Positions 56,451 through 64,000 of a DNA stretch of 64,000 nucleotides are shown piece after piece. How positions within the stretch are numbered: the stretch's first letter is position 1; each line of letters opens with the position of its first letter. Below the pieces are notes generated by a model. That model had not been told where the DNA came from. It made no database searches and was given only the letters and a program-made list of their open reading frames with translations. Both the position numbers and the translations under genes were made by a program. The DNA is taken from NCBI GenBank assembly GCA_964420125.1, contig CAYQQQ010000012.1, forward strand, positions 73,442-137,441, written 5' to 3'. Origin of the DNA: CAYQQQ01 sp964420125 (GTDB taxonomy: Bacteria > Actinomycetota > Acidimicrobiia > Acidimicrobiales > Microtrichaceae).

Positions 56451-57131
56451 TCAGGTGCTCCAGCGGGACTCGCCGAACTTGTAGCCGACGGACCGCACGG
56501 TCTGGATCAGCCCCGCCTGCTCCTCGCCGAGCTTGGCGCGCAAGCGTCGGATGTGCACGTCGACCGTGCGCGCACCGCCGTAGTACTCGTAGCCCCACAC
56601 CCTGGACAGCAGGATCTCGCGCGTGAACACCCGACCGGGGTTGGAAGCGAGGAACTTCAGCAGCTCGTACTCCATGTAGGTGAGGTCGAGGGGGCGATCT
56701 CCGATCGCCGCCTGGTAGGTCTCCACGTTCAGCTCGAGCTCCTCGTAGCGGATGACCTCCGGTGGGAGGTCGAGGCCGGTCTCCGAGGCGAGCAGGTGTC
56801 GTAGCCGCGCTTCGAGCTCGGCGGGGTGGGCGGGCACCACGCAGAAGTCGTCGAACACGTCGTGGCGGCCTTCGAGGTCGGCCAGCTGCGTACCGCGGAC
56901 GAGGAGCAGCAGCGGGGCGACGTTCAGGTCGCCTCTGCGGAGCTGCCGAGCGACGGCGAACCCCGCGTCGGGATGCTCTTCGACGGAGACGACCGCAGCG
57001 GAGAAGAGGCCGTCACGCGCCGTGGCGTCGGTGTCCATCGCCTGCCAGGACAGACCGGCGAGGTCGAGCACCCTCACCAGGTCCGGCGGTGGCGGATCGG
57101 GCCAGACCAGCAACGGCTGCACGGTGCTCAC
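56451..57131 (-). CDS. glnR: GlnR-like atypical OmpR-family regulator
   Basis: The 226-residue protein has a receiver-like N-terminus and a C-terminal winged helix (LDLTYMEYELLKFLASNPGR, then VFTREILLSRVWGYEYYGG and TVDVHIRRLRAKLGE). The receiver lacks the phospho-acceptor (VVSVEEH in place of a DLxxP Asp motif) and the conserved Lys (FCVVPAHPAEL in place of VKPF). This is typical of GlnR, the nitrogen regulator of Actinobacteria. The GTG overlaps the glnA stop (GTGA), so both are coupled. The name is inference from domain form and context. Confidence 0.75.
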   Translation of the reverse strand: MSTVQPLLVWPDPPPPDLVRVLDLAGLSWQAMDTDATARDGLFSAAVVSVEEHPDAGFAVARQLRRGDLNVAPLLLLVRGTQLADLEGRHDVFDDFCVVPAHPAELEARLRHLLASETGLDLPPEVIRYEELELNVETYQAAIGDRPLDLTYMEYELLKFLASNPGRVFTREILLSRVWGYEYYGGARTVDVHIRRLRAKLGEEQAGLIQTVRSVGYKFGESRWST

Positions 57132-58450
57132 CACACCTTGAGGTAGCGATCGAGCTCGAAGCTCGAGACATGGGTGCGGTAGGCGCCCCACTCGGCTCGC
57201 TTGTTGCGGAGGAACCACTCGAAGATGTGCTCTCCGAGGCACTCGCGGGCCAGCGGCGATCGCTCCATCTCGTCGAGCGCTGCCGACAGGTTCGCCGGCA
57301 GGTAGCGCTCCGAGCCGATGGGGCGTGCGACGTCGCCGGCGATCCCCCGCTCGGGCTGGAGCTCGTAGCCCTCCGTGACCCCGCGCATCCCGGCGGCCAG
57401 CAGCATCGAGAAGGCCAGGTAGGGGTTGCAGGCGGGATCCAACGCCCGGTACTCGATGCGCGTCCCCTGGCTCTCCTTGCCTCGCTTGGGTACCGGGACC
57501 CGCACCAGGGCGCTGCGGTCGTTGCGGGCCCAGGTGATGCTGACGGGTGCCTCGAAGCCGGCGACGAGGCGCTTGTAGGAGTTCACGAGCTGGTTCGTGA
57601 CCGCGGTGATCTCCGGTGCGTGCGTGAGCACGCCGGCGATGAAGGCCCGCGCCACCTCCGAGAGCTTGTCGGGAGCGGCAGGGTCGTGGAAGGCGTTGAC
57701 GTCGGCGGTCCACAGCGAGAGGTGCGTGTGCATCCCCGAGCCCTGGACACCCTCGATCGGCTTCGGCATGAACGTGGCGTGCACGCCGGAGGCCACGGCG
57801 ACCTCGCGCACGATCATCCTCAGCGCCATGACGTTGTCGGCCATGGCCAGCGCGTCGGTGTAGCGGAGGTCGATCTCGTGCTGGGAGGGCGCGTCCTCGT
57901 GGAAGGAGTACTCCACGGGTATGCCGGTGGCCTCGAGGCGCTGGATGGTGCGTCGTCGCAGGTCGCTGTTGGCGTCGTTGGCGGTGAGGTCGAAGTACGA
58001 GGCGTTGTCGAGGGGCTGGGGGGCGTTCGGGTCGTCGGAGGCGAGGTAGAAGAACTCGACCTCAGGGGCGCACATGAACTCGAAGCCCGCATCGGCGGCA
58101 GCCGACAGGTTGCGTCGGAGCACCTGCCGGGGATCGCCCTCGAAGGGGCTGCCGTCGAGGTTCTCGATGTCGCAGAAGATCCTGGCCGTCACCTCGTCGC
58201 CGTCGGTGGCCGCCATGAGCTGGAAGGAGTTGGGGTCCGGCCTCGCCAGAACGTCGCTCTCCTGCACCCGAGAGAACCCGTCGATGGCGGATCCGTCGAA
58301 CTGCACGCCCTCCTCGAAGGCAGCTTCCAGCTCCACAGGGGAGATGGCGACGGACTTGAGTTGACCGAGCACGTCGGTGAACCACAGGCGCACGAGACGA
58401 ACCCGGCGCTCCTCGACCGTGCGCAACACGTAGTCCTGCTGGTGATCCAT
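57128..58450 (-). CDS. glnA: Glutamine synthetase type I (GSI-alpha)
   Basis: Makes glutamine from glutamate, ammonia and ATP. The 440-residue protein has FTDVLGQLKSVAISPVEL, VQFDGSAIDGFSRVQESD, EVEFFYL, GVHATFMPKPIEGVQGSGMH and NDRSALVRVPVPKRG, the full GSI active-site set. The adenylylation-site Tyr loop (NLYDLP) of GSI-beta is absent, so it is the shorter, non-adenylylated form resembling M. tuberculosis GlnA2. GGGAG lies six bases before the ATG. It is the first gene of a glnA–glnR-like pair. Confidence 0.95.
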   Translation of the reverse strand: MDHQQDYVLRTVEERRVRLVRLWFTDVLGQLKSVAISPVELEAAFEEGVQFDGSAIDGFSRVQESDVLARPDPNSFQLMAATDGDEVTARIFCDIENLDGSPFEGDPRQVLRRNLSAAADAGFEFMCAPEVEFFYLASDDPNAPQPLDNASYFDLTANDANSDLRRRTIQRLEATGIPVEYSFHEDAPSQHEIDLRYTDALAMADNVMALRMIVREVAVASGVHATFMPKPIEGVQGSGMHTHLSLWTADVNAFHDPAAPDKLSEVARAFIAGVLTHAPEITAVTNQLVNSYKRLVAGFEAPVSITWARNDRSALVRVPVPKRGKESQGTRIEYRALDPACNPYLAFSMLLAAGMRGVTEGYELQPERGIAGDVARPIGSERYLPANLSAALDEMERSPLARECLGEHIFEWFLRNKRAEWGAYRTHVSSFELDRYLKVW

Positions 58451-58852
58451 CGCTTGCTCCCGAGGGGGACGCGACCCTACCCGGCCAGTCTGGCACCCGA
58501 TCGGCCGAGCGCCGCGCCCTGCGTTCCGATGTCGGGGCCGAGGTGTTCCGCAGGTACCTCCCGCGGCACGAGAGTCCCATCCACGAGGTGCCCCGCGTCC
58601 GTTGGTGCTCCTCGCTCGATCGTTACCAGCTCCCGCCGCCGTCGTCAGGCGCGCCCGTACCAGTTCACACGCCGTTCACAATCGGGCAACGGGTGCGAAA
58701 CTGCACGGCGCCATCGTGTGGCACGTCATCGGGACCGACAGCGCCCGGCGACGGCCCGGGTGGAGCCTCACCGGGGCGGCGTGGAAGGCTGTCACGGGCC
58801 AGGGCGCCCGGTTGTGCCGGGACGCCCGTGAGTGGACAAGAAGGTGAGCGCA
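58451..58852. other. Divergent glnA–glnII regulatory region
   Basis: About 400 bp between the two glutamine synthetase genes. It contains four GlnR-like half-sites at 58664–58701. No gene was recognised in the remainder; open frames there are antisense or lack start signals. Confidence 0.6.
58664..58701 (+). promoter_or_regulatory. Tandem 11-bp GlnR-like sites
   Basis: Four pentamers repeat every 11 bases: TTCAC (58664), TTCAC (58675), GCAAC (58686) and GAAAC (58697). The last two read GCAAC-n6-GAAAC, close to the actinobacterial GlnR box gTnAC-n6-GaAAC. They lie about 150 bp before glnII and 215 bp from glnA. Confidence 0.5.
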
Positions 58853-59872
58853 GTGGCGTACAGGGCTGAATACATCTGGATCGACGGCACGGAGCCGGTG
58901 CCGTTGATGCGGTCGAAGACGAAGATCCTCGAGGACGGCAAGGAGCTGCCCATCTGGGGCTTCGACGGCTCCTCGACCAACCAGGCGCCGGGCGACAACT
59001 CGGACTGCGTGCTCAACCCCGTGTTCTCCTGCCCGGACCCGGTGCGCGGAGGGGACGACGTGCTGGTGCTGTGCGAGGTGTTGCTGCCCGGCACGATGGA
59101 GCCGCACCCGACCAACACCCGGGCTGCCTGTGCCGAGGTCGCCGCCCGCTACGCAGACCACGACGCGTGGTTCGGGATGGAGCAGGAGTACACGTTCTTC
59201 CAGGAAGGCCGCCCGTTGGGTTGGCCGGTCGAGGGCTACTACTACCCCGCCCCGCAGGGCCCCTACTACTGCGGCGTCGGCGCCGTGGAGATCGCCGGGC
59301 GCGACATCGTGGAGGCCCACACCACGGCCTGCATGAAGGCGGGTCTCGCCATCTCGGGCACGAACGCCGAGGTGATGCTGGGCCAGTGGGAGTACCAGAT
59401 CGGACCGTGCGGCGCGCTGGAGGTGGGCGACCAGATGTGGATGGCCCGCTACCTCCTGTACCGCATCGCCGAAGACTTCGGGGTGAACGCCTCCATCTCG
59501 GCCAAGCCGATCAAGGGAGACTGGAACGGCGCCGGTTGCCACACGAACTTCTCGACCAACGCGATGCGGGAGGGCTACGACGCCATCATCGCCGCGTGCG
59601 AGGCGATGGGCGGAGAGGGCAAGGTCGAGGAGCACCTCGCCGGCTACGGCCACGGCTACGAGGATCGGCTCACAGGGCAGCACGAGACGGCGCACTACAG
59701 CGAGTTCCGCTACGGAGTGTCCGACCGTGGCGCCTCGATCCGCATCCCGTGGCAGGTGGCCCAGGACAAGAAGGGCTACATCGAGGACCGCCGACCCAAC
59801 GCGAACTGCGATCCCTACGTGGTGTCCCGGCTCATCACCGAGACGGTGTGCTCGGTGATCCCGTCCGCCTGA
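58853..59872 (+). CDS. glnII: Glutamine synthetase type II
   Basis: Eukaryote-like glutamine synthetase found in some Actinobacteria and rhizobia. It opens YRAEYIWIDGTEPVPLMRSK, then LPIWGFDGSSTNQAPGDNSD, FGMEQEYTFF, GTNAEVMLGQWEYQIGPC, WNGAGCHTNFST and GVSDRGASIRIP, all GSII landmarks. Length is 339 residues. GTG at 58853 is chosen: AGAAGG lies eight bases upstream and the product matches the family start; GTG at 58832 and 58844 are alternatives. Divergent from glnA, it probably responds to the same nitrogen signal. Confidence 0.94.
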   Translation: MAYRAEYIWIDGTEPVPLMRSKTKILEDGKELPIWGFDGSSTNQAPGDNSDCVLNPVFSCPDPVRGGDDVLVLCEVLLPGTMEPHPTNTRAACAEVAARYADHDAWFGMEQEYTFFQEGRPLGWPVEGYYYPAPQGPYYCGVGAVEIAGRDIVEAHTTACMKAGLAISGTNAEVMLGQWEYQIGPCGALEVGDQMWMARYLLYRIAEDFGVNASISAKPIKGDWNGAGCHTNFSTNAMREGYDAIIAACEAMGGEGKVEEHLAGYGHGYEDRLTGQHETAHYSEFRYGVSDRGASIRIPWQVAQDKKGYIEDRRPNANCDPYVVSRLITETVCSVIPSA

Positions 59873-59936
59873 GGGCGTCGACGGAGCGAACGCCGCTCGG
59901 CGGAGCTGCTGAGGGCGGAACCGCCGGGAGTCCTGC

Positions 59937-59960
59937 GACGGGGGCCGTGAGGCCCCCGTC
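59937..59960 (+). terminator. Hairpin terminator after glnII
   Basis: Perfect 10-bp stem GACGGGGGCC/GGCCCCCGTC around a GTGA loop, 65 bases after the glnII stop, without a T-run. Confidence 0.7.
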
Positions 59961-60019
59961 GTCGCGCGGGCGGGCCGGAGGTGTCGAGTTGACGTGCCGG
60001 TGGGGATCCCGCCGCACCA

Positions 60020-60025
60020 TAGGCT
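60020..60025 (+). promoter_or_regulatory. Leaderless –10 of nadE
   Basis: TAGGCT, six bases before the GTG at 60032. Confidence 0.55.
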
Positions 60026-60031
60026 GCGGTC

Positions 60032-61786
60032 GTGACCGCTGAGGAGGTGGCGACGGCCGGAGATCCACCGAGCCTGCGGGTGGCGTTGTGCCAGCTCGAC
60101 ACGGTGGTGGGTGACCTCGCGGGGAACGTCGAGGCGATCCTGGAGGCGCACGAGGCCGCCGAGGCGGCAGAGGCGGACGTGGCGATCTTCCCTGAGCTGG
60201 CGGTGACGGGCTATCCGCCCGAGGACCTGTTGCTCAAGGGAGGTTTCGTCGAGGAGGCCGCAGAAGCGGTGGCCGAGCTGGCGTCGCGTCTCCGGGGCCA
60301 CTGTGCCGCGGTGGTGGGTTGGGTGGAAGGTCGGCGTCATCCGGGTGCCGACCCGCACGACGCCTCCGACGGCCCGTGGAACGCGGCGGCGGTGCTGCAC
60401 GGAGGACGGGTCAAGGGCAGCTACCGCAAGCAGTGCCTGCCCAACTACGGGGTGTTCGACGAGAAGCGGTACTTCGATCCAGGCGCAGCGGAGCAGCCGT
60501 TGTACGTGATCGGTGGCGTCCCGCTCGCGATCACGGTGTGCGAGGACGTCTGGGTGGGTTCCGGTCCAGCGTCCCGAGCGGCCCGCAGGGGGGCCCGGCT
60601 CGTGCTCAACATCAACGCCTCGCCGTTCCACGCCGGCAAGCAGGCGGTGCGAGAAACGGCCCTGAGGACCCGCGTCGAGGAGACAGGGGTACCGATCGCC
60701 TACGTCAACCAGGTGGGTGGCCAGGACGAGCTGATCTTCGACGGCGGCTCGATGGTGATGGACCACGGTGGCCTGCTCGCGCGTGCTCCTCGCTTCGAGG
60801 AGGGTTCCGTCGTGCTGGACGTGCCCCTGGGGGACGCCTCGCCGACGACGGGCACGGTGGTGCAGGTGAGCGGTCCCCGCGAGCTCACCCGCCGCATCGG
60901 TGGCCTCGTCGCCGAGGTCGCCCCCTCCCCGGAGGGGCCCGGGGAGCTGTGGCGTGCGCTCTGCCTGGGCACGGCCGACTACACCCGCAAGAACGGCTTC
61001 ACGGACGTGGTGCTGGGTCTCTCCGGTGGTGTCGACTCCGCGCTGGTCGCTGCCATCGCCGCCGATGCGGTGGGCCCGGAGCGGGTGCACGCCGTGCTGA
61101 TGCCGTCGAGGTTCTCCAGCGCCCACTCGGTGAGCGACGCGGAGGCGCTCGCCGACCAGCTGGGCCTCCAGCGGCGCACGATCGGCATCGAGGGGGCGCA
61201 CGCCGCTTTCCTCGAGATGCTCTCCCCGTCCTTCGAGGGATTGACGGCGGACCTCACGGAGGAGAACCTCCAGTCCCGCATCCGCGGCGTGGTGCTGATG
61301 GCGCTGTCCAACAAGTTCGGCTGGTTGGTGCTGACGACGGGGAACAAGAGCGAGACCGCGGTGGGCTACTCGACGCTCTACGGCGACACCGCCGGAGGAC
61401 TGGCGGTGATCAAGGACCTGCCGAAGCTGGCCGTGTACGAGCTGTGTCGGTGGCGCAACGCTCGCGACGGCGTCGCGGTGATCCCCGAGTCCATCCTCAC
61501 CAAGGCTCCCTCGGCGGAGCTGCGTCCCGATCAGCGCGACGACCAGAGCTTGCCTCCCTACGAGGTGCTCGACCCGCTGATCGAGGCCTACGTGGACGGG
61601 GACCTCACCGTGGACCAGTTGGTGGAGATGGGTCACGACCCGGAGCTCGTGCGGCGCGTCGCCCGTCTCGTCGACCTCGCCGAGTACAAGCGACGCCAGA
61701 GCCCGCCCGGGCTCCGCGTGTCCGAGAAGGCCTTCGGACGGGACCGGCGTCTGCCGATCACCAACGCCTATCGGCCACGGCGCTGA
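60032..61786 (+). CDS. nadE: Glutamine-dependent NAD+ synthetase
   Basis: Last step of NAD synthesis, using glutamine as nitrogen source. The N-terminal nitrilase-like glutaminase domain has FPELAVTGYPPEDLL (Glu55), YRKQCLPNYGVFDEKRYF (Lys) and ITVCEDVW (Cys). The C-terminal synthetase has LGLSGGVDSALVAAIAADA near residue 331, then LVLTTGNKSETAVGYSTLYG and the closing RLPITNAYRP. Length is 584 residues. TAGGCT (60020–60025) lies six bases before the GTG. It depends on glutamine made by its neighbours. Confidence 0.97.
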   Translation: MTAEEVATAGDPPSLRVALCQLDTVVGDLAGNVEAILEAHEAAEAAEADVAIFPELAVTGYPPEDLLLKGGFVEEAAEAVAELASRLRGHCAAVVGWVEGRRHPGADPHDASDGPWNAAAVLHGGRVKGSYRKQCLPNYGVFDEKRYFDPGAAEQPLYVIGGVPLAITVCEDVWVGSGPASRAARRGARLVLNINASPFHAGKQAVRETALRTRVEETGVPIAYVNQVGGQDELIFDGGSMVMDHGGLLARAPRFEEGSVVLDVPLGDASPTTGTVVQVSGPRELTRRIGGLVAEVAPSPEGPGELWRALCLGTADYTRKNGFTDVVLGLSGGVDSALVAAIAADAVGPERVHAVLMPSRFSSAHSVSDAEALADQLGLQRRTIGIEGAHAAFLEMLSPSFEGLTADLTEENLQSRIRGVVLMALSNKFGWLVLTTGNKSETAVGYSTLYGDTAGGLAVIKDLPKLAVYELCRWRNARDGVAVIPESILTKAPSAELRPDQRDDQSLPPYEVLDPLIEAYVDGDLTVDQLVEMGHDPELVRRVARLVDLAEYKRRQSPPGLRVSEKAFGRDRRLPITNAYRPRR

Positions 61787-61801
61787 GCGGCCCGCCGCTG
61801 C

Positions 61802-62281
61802 TCAGCTTCGTGCGCGGGCCACGTCGAGCGCTCGTGACGCTTCGCCGGCGTTGGCCTCCGAGACAGCCCCGAGAGCATCGAGGAGGCACCTTCGCTGAAG
61901 GTCGTCGAGGTGGTCGAGCAGGTAGCGCTGCACGCCCGCGGCATGCACCCCTCGAGCGCCGCGATGGGCGTCGTGACCCGAGCCGGTGAGCCGGGCGTTG
62001 ATGCCCCGGCGATCGTCGCTGCAGGGCTCTCGCACGACCCAGCCCCGTCGCACGAGGGTGTCGAAGCGCCGGGTGAGCCCGCTCGGCGAGAGCCTCACCA
62101 GGTCGGCCAGCTCGTTCATGCGCAGCGCATGACCGGGAGTGCCTGCGAGATGGTCGAGCACCTCGAACTCCGCCAGGCTCATCGAGCACTCATCGCCGAG
62201 GTCGCGATCGATGCGATCGGTGACGCGACCGTGTGCCATCAGGAGCACCGTCCACACCGAGCCGGTGTCGTCGTTGGCCAT
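61802..62281 (-). CDS. MarR family transcriptional regulator
   Basis: The 159-residue protein has a MarR winged helix: MSLAEFEVLDHLAGTPGHAL, MNELADLVRLSPSGLTRRFD as the recognition helix, and RRGWVVREPCSDDRRGINAR as the wing with the DxRR signature. Effector and targets are unknown. The ATG at 62281 follows GGAGG by 12 bases; ATG at 62293 directly follows that GGAGG with no spacing. It is convergent with nadE and divergent from the unknown gene. Confidence 0.88.
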   Translation of the reverse strand: MANDDTGSVWTVLLMAHGRVTDRIDRDLGDECSMSLAEFEVLDHLAGTPGHALRMNELADLVRLSPSGLTRRFDTLVRRGWVVREPCSDDRRGINARLTGSGHDAHRGARGVHAAGVQRYLLDHLDDLQRRCLLDALGAVSEANAGEASRALDVARARS

Positions 62282-62529
62282 GGTGCTGATCATCCTCCTT
62301 CGCCGTCGTCACCGGAGGTCTCGCCCCGTGGCACCCGCCCTCGCCGGAGGCCGTGCACGGCTGGCGACGCGCCCTGCACGCGTCCAGAGAGTACAGCGTA
62401 CCCGTGGCCGGCAACCGCTGCGACTGCGAGGAGGCCTCTTCTCCCTGGGCTGTCTCCTAGACTCCGGGCACGGATGGTCGTCCGGGCGCGCCGAGCGTCC
62501 ACGGTTCGTCGCCATCGCCATCGCAGCCC

Positions 62530-63102
62530 ATGCCGATGCTCCCCGACCCCCCTGTTGACCGCTCGCCGGACCACCTGAGCGTCCTTGCTGGCCAGGTGCG
62601 CGCCCTGGGTGAGGCCGAAGCCCGGCTCTACGAGCTGTGCGGGCGGTGGTCGGCCGAGGGCGACGAGCCGGCGGCACGATCCTTCTTCGCCTCGCAGTCG
62701 TCGTTGCATGCCTGGCGAGCCGAGGAGTGGCGCCGCCGTCAGCCGTCCTCGGCGCTGTTGGACGAGGTCCCGGCCACCGGTCTCCTGCTTCCGGGAGGAT
62801 GGGAGGAGGTCCTGTCCCGCAGCGGGCACCTCCGGGTGGATCTCGTCCGGTTGACGGTGTGGCTCGATCTGCTCGTGCCGGCGCTGCTCGTGGCGGTGCG
62901 GCGCTGCCAGGGCGGTCTCGGGGAGGTCGCCGACGGCGGGGCGATCCGCCTCGCGCGCATCGTCGGCGACGACCTCCTCCAGCAGTGGTGGGCCGGCCAG
63001 TGGTGCACGGCCGAGTGGGCCGAGCCGGACGGACTGGGGGCAGCGGCGTCGACGATCGGCGAGCTTCTACCCGTTCTCTGGACTCCACGCGACCTGTCCT
63101 GA
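62530..63102 (+). CDS. Helical protein of unknown function
   Basis: The 190-residue product is not recognised. It reads as four or five long helices with charged and Trp/Leu-rich faces (SSLHAWRAEEWRRR, LRVDLVRLTVWLDLLVPALL, DDLLQQWWAGQW), resembling a ferritin-like or four-helix bundle, but no di-iron motif (ExxH pairs) is clear. The ATG at 62530 has no obvious ribosome site; another ATG follows at 62536. Codon use and length support a real gene. Confidence 0.6.
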   Translation: MPMLPDPPVDRSPDHLSVLAGQVRALGEAEARLYELCGRWSAEGDEPAARSFFASQSSLHAWRAEEWRRRQPSSALLDEVPATGLLLPGGWEEVLSRSGHLRVDLVRLTVWLDLLVPALLVAVRRCQGGLGEVADGGAIRLARIVGDDLLQQWWAGQWCTAEWAEPDGLGAAASTIGELLPVLWTPRDLS

Positions 63103-63387
63103 GGTGACTTCGGTCACGTTCGCTGGGCTGCGGATGAGCCGGGATCCTTCCGGGGTTTCACTCTTCGAGGCATTGTGAACGCGAAATCGGACGAAGATCC
63201 CTCGAACCACCACGGAGCGTGAGAGGCTCGCCCCCCTCAGCGTGAGGAATTGCTCACTTGGCGGGCTTGACGTGATCCGTACAGTGGAAGCTGCCGTTTC
63301 GGGAGGTCTCACCGTCCCTACCCGAACGAACCACCGGGCTGGCCGCCTGCGTGCGTCGCATCCCCGACGGTGAAGAAGAGGTGCATC
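63103..63387. other. Upstream region of the sigma factor gene
   Basis: 285 bp without a gene. A possible promoter has TTGGCG (63259–63264) and TACAGT about 16 bases later. The remainder shows no clear repeat or operator. Confidence 0.4.
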
Positions 63388-64000
63388 GTGGCCAAGGATC
63401 GAGTGGAGCGCGACGAGGAAGATCTCGTCCGGCTCTACCTCACCGACATCGGGCAGTACCCGCTGCTCACCAAGGACGACGAGGTCCGTCTCGCCCAGGC
63501 GATCGAGGGAGGTGTGGCCGCGCGCGCAGAGCTCGAGGAGCTGGGGCGCAGCGTGTCGCCCGCCAAGCGCCGGGAGCTGCGCAAGGCAGCGCGCGAGGGC
63601 GAGGACGCCGAGCGCACGTTCGTGCAGTCGAACCTGCGACTGGTGGTGTCGATCGCCAAGAAGTACCAGGCGTCGGGTCTGCCGCTGCTGGACCTGATCC
63701 AGGAGGGCAACCTCGGGCTCATGCACGCGGTGGAGAAGTTCGACTGGCGCAAGGGCTTCAAGTTCTCCACCTACGCCACCTGGTGGATCCGCCAGGCCAT
63801 CACTCGGGGCATCGCCAACACGGGTCGCACCATCCGGCTGCCCGTCCACGCCGGCGACACCCTCGCCCGTCTCCAGAAGGCCCGCGCCCGACTCGAGCTG
63901 AAGCTGGGTCGCCCGGCGACGCTCTCGGAGCTGAGCCGCGAGGTGGAGATGCCCGAGGACAAGGTGACCGAGGCGCTGCGCTTCGCCGCCGAGCCCCTCT
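63388..64000 (+). CDS. Primary-type sigma-70 factor, N-terminal part (runs off the window)
   Basis: RNA polymerase sigma factor of the RpoD/HrdB group. The 204 residues visible include region 1.2 (DLVRLYLTDIGQYPLLTKDD), region 2 (NLRLVVSIAKKY, LLDLIQEGNLGLMHAVEKFD and KGFKFSTYATWWIRQAITR, which bind and melt the –10) and region 3 (GRPATLSELSREVEMPEDK). The GTG at 63388 follows GAAGAGG by seven bases. The very short N-terminus, without a long region 1.1, suggests a group 2 (HrdB-like alternative) factor, but the primary factor cannot be excluded. No stop appears before 64000. Confidence 0.93.
   Translation, partial: MAKDRVERDEEDLVRLYLTDIGQYPLLTKDDEVRLAQAIEGGVAARAELEELGRSVSPAKRRELRKAAREGEDAERTFVQSNLRLVVSIAKKYQASGLPLLDLIQEGNLGLMHAVEKFDWRKGFKFSTYATWWIRQAITRGIANTGRTIRLPVHAGDTLARLQKARARLELKLGRPATLSELSREVEMPEDKVTEALRFAAEPL

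Noticed and set aside
62390..62405. GTAC-AGC-GTAC dyad as a MarR operator
   Set aside because: Only four-base arms; too short to separate from chance without further copies.

Overview
This is a GC-rich chromosomal segment from an actinobacterium, centred on the replication origin. The gene order gyrB–DUF721–recF–dnaN–dnaA | rpmH–rnpA–yidD–yidC–khpB–rsmG–parA–parB | cwlM–trxA–trxB–sigM matches the Mycobacterium tuberculosis origin region. A WhiB protein, an aspartokinase/Asd pair, a DUF5318–PBP pair and many genes with a TANNNT hexamer 6–8 nt before a leaderless start also point to Actinobacteria. Several features (a stand-alone receptor kinase where M. tuberculosis has an MviN fusion, and an intein in DnaB) suggest a deep, non-mycobacterial lineage such as Acidimicrobiia. 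That placement is inference.

Layout. 1–4.8 kb: the leftward replication block (gyrB, a DUF721 protein, recF, dnaN, dnaA), linked by GTGA overlaps, with DnaA-box clusters at 329–369, 3199–3214 and 4799–4831. 4.8–11.0 kb: the rightward block for ribosomal protein L34, RNase P, membrane insertion, RNA binding, 16S methylation and ParAB segregation, with two parS sites between rsmG and parA. 11.2–19.3 kb: leftward cell-wall, redox and signalling genes (CwlM-like protein, thioredoxin system, kinase–SigM–anti-sigma operon, DUF6049 protein). 19.3–28.1 kb: acetyltransferase, HDAC-like hydrolase, CCA-adding enzyme, universal stress protein, methyltransferase, DUF5318, class A PBP and panB. 28.2–34.9 kb: FUSC membrane protein, then the rpsF–ssb–rpsR–rplI operon and a dnaB interrupted by an intein.

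35–48 kb: a gene-poor 360 bp stretch, a VOC protein, aat, hydroxyacyl-CoA dehydrogenase, an S51-like protein, a secreted cyclophilin, aspartokinase and Asd, HemW, a CAP lipoprotein, tRNA-Pro(CGG), a receiver protein, two ArsA-like ATPases, an NfeD-like protein and whiB. 48–57 kb: FxsA, Nudix, an Fe–S cluster group (mrp, a SufR-like regulator, an A-type carrier), a Tat-dependent thioredoxin-like protein, a shortened molybdenum-hydroxylase-like fusion, RidA, enoyl-CoA hydratase and a thioesterase. 56.5–61.8 kb: a nitrogen cluster in which a GlnR-like regulator is coupled to type I glutamine synthetase, divergent from a type II glutamine synthetase, with NAD synthetase following. 61.8–64 kb: MarR regulator, an unknown protein and the start of a primary-type sigma factor that runs off the window.

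No rRNA, insertion sequence, prophage or CRISPR array is visible. The points most worth following up are the shortened molybdenum-hydroxylase fusion, the SufR-like operator that encloses a leaderless –10, the tandem 11-bp GlnR-like sites, the DnaB intein with decayed endonuclease motifs, the variant parS pair and the kinase–SigM operon.
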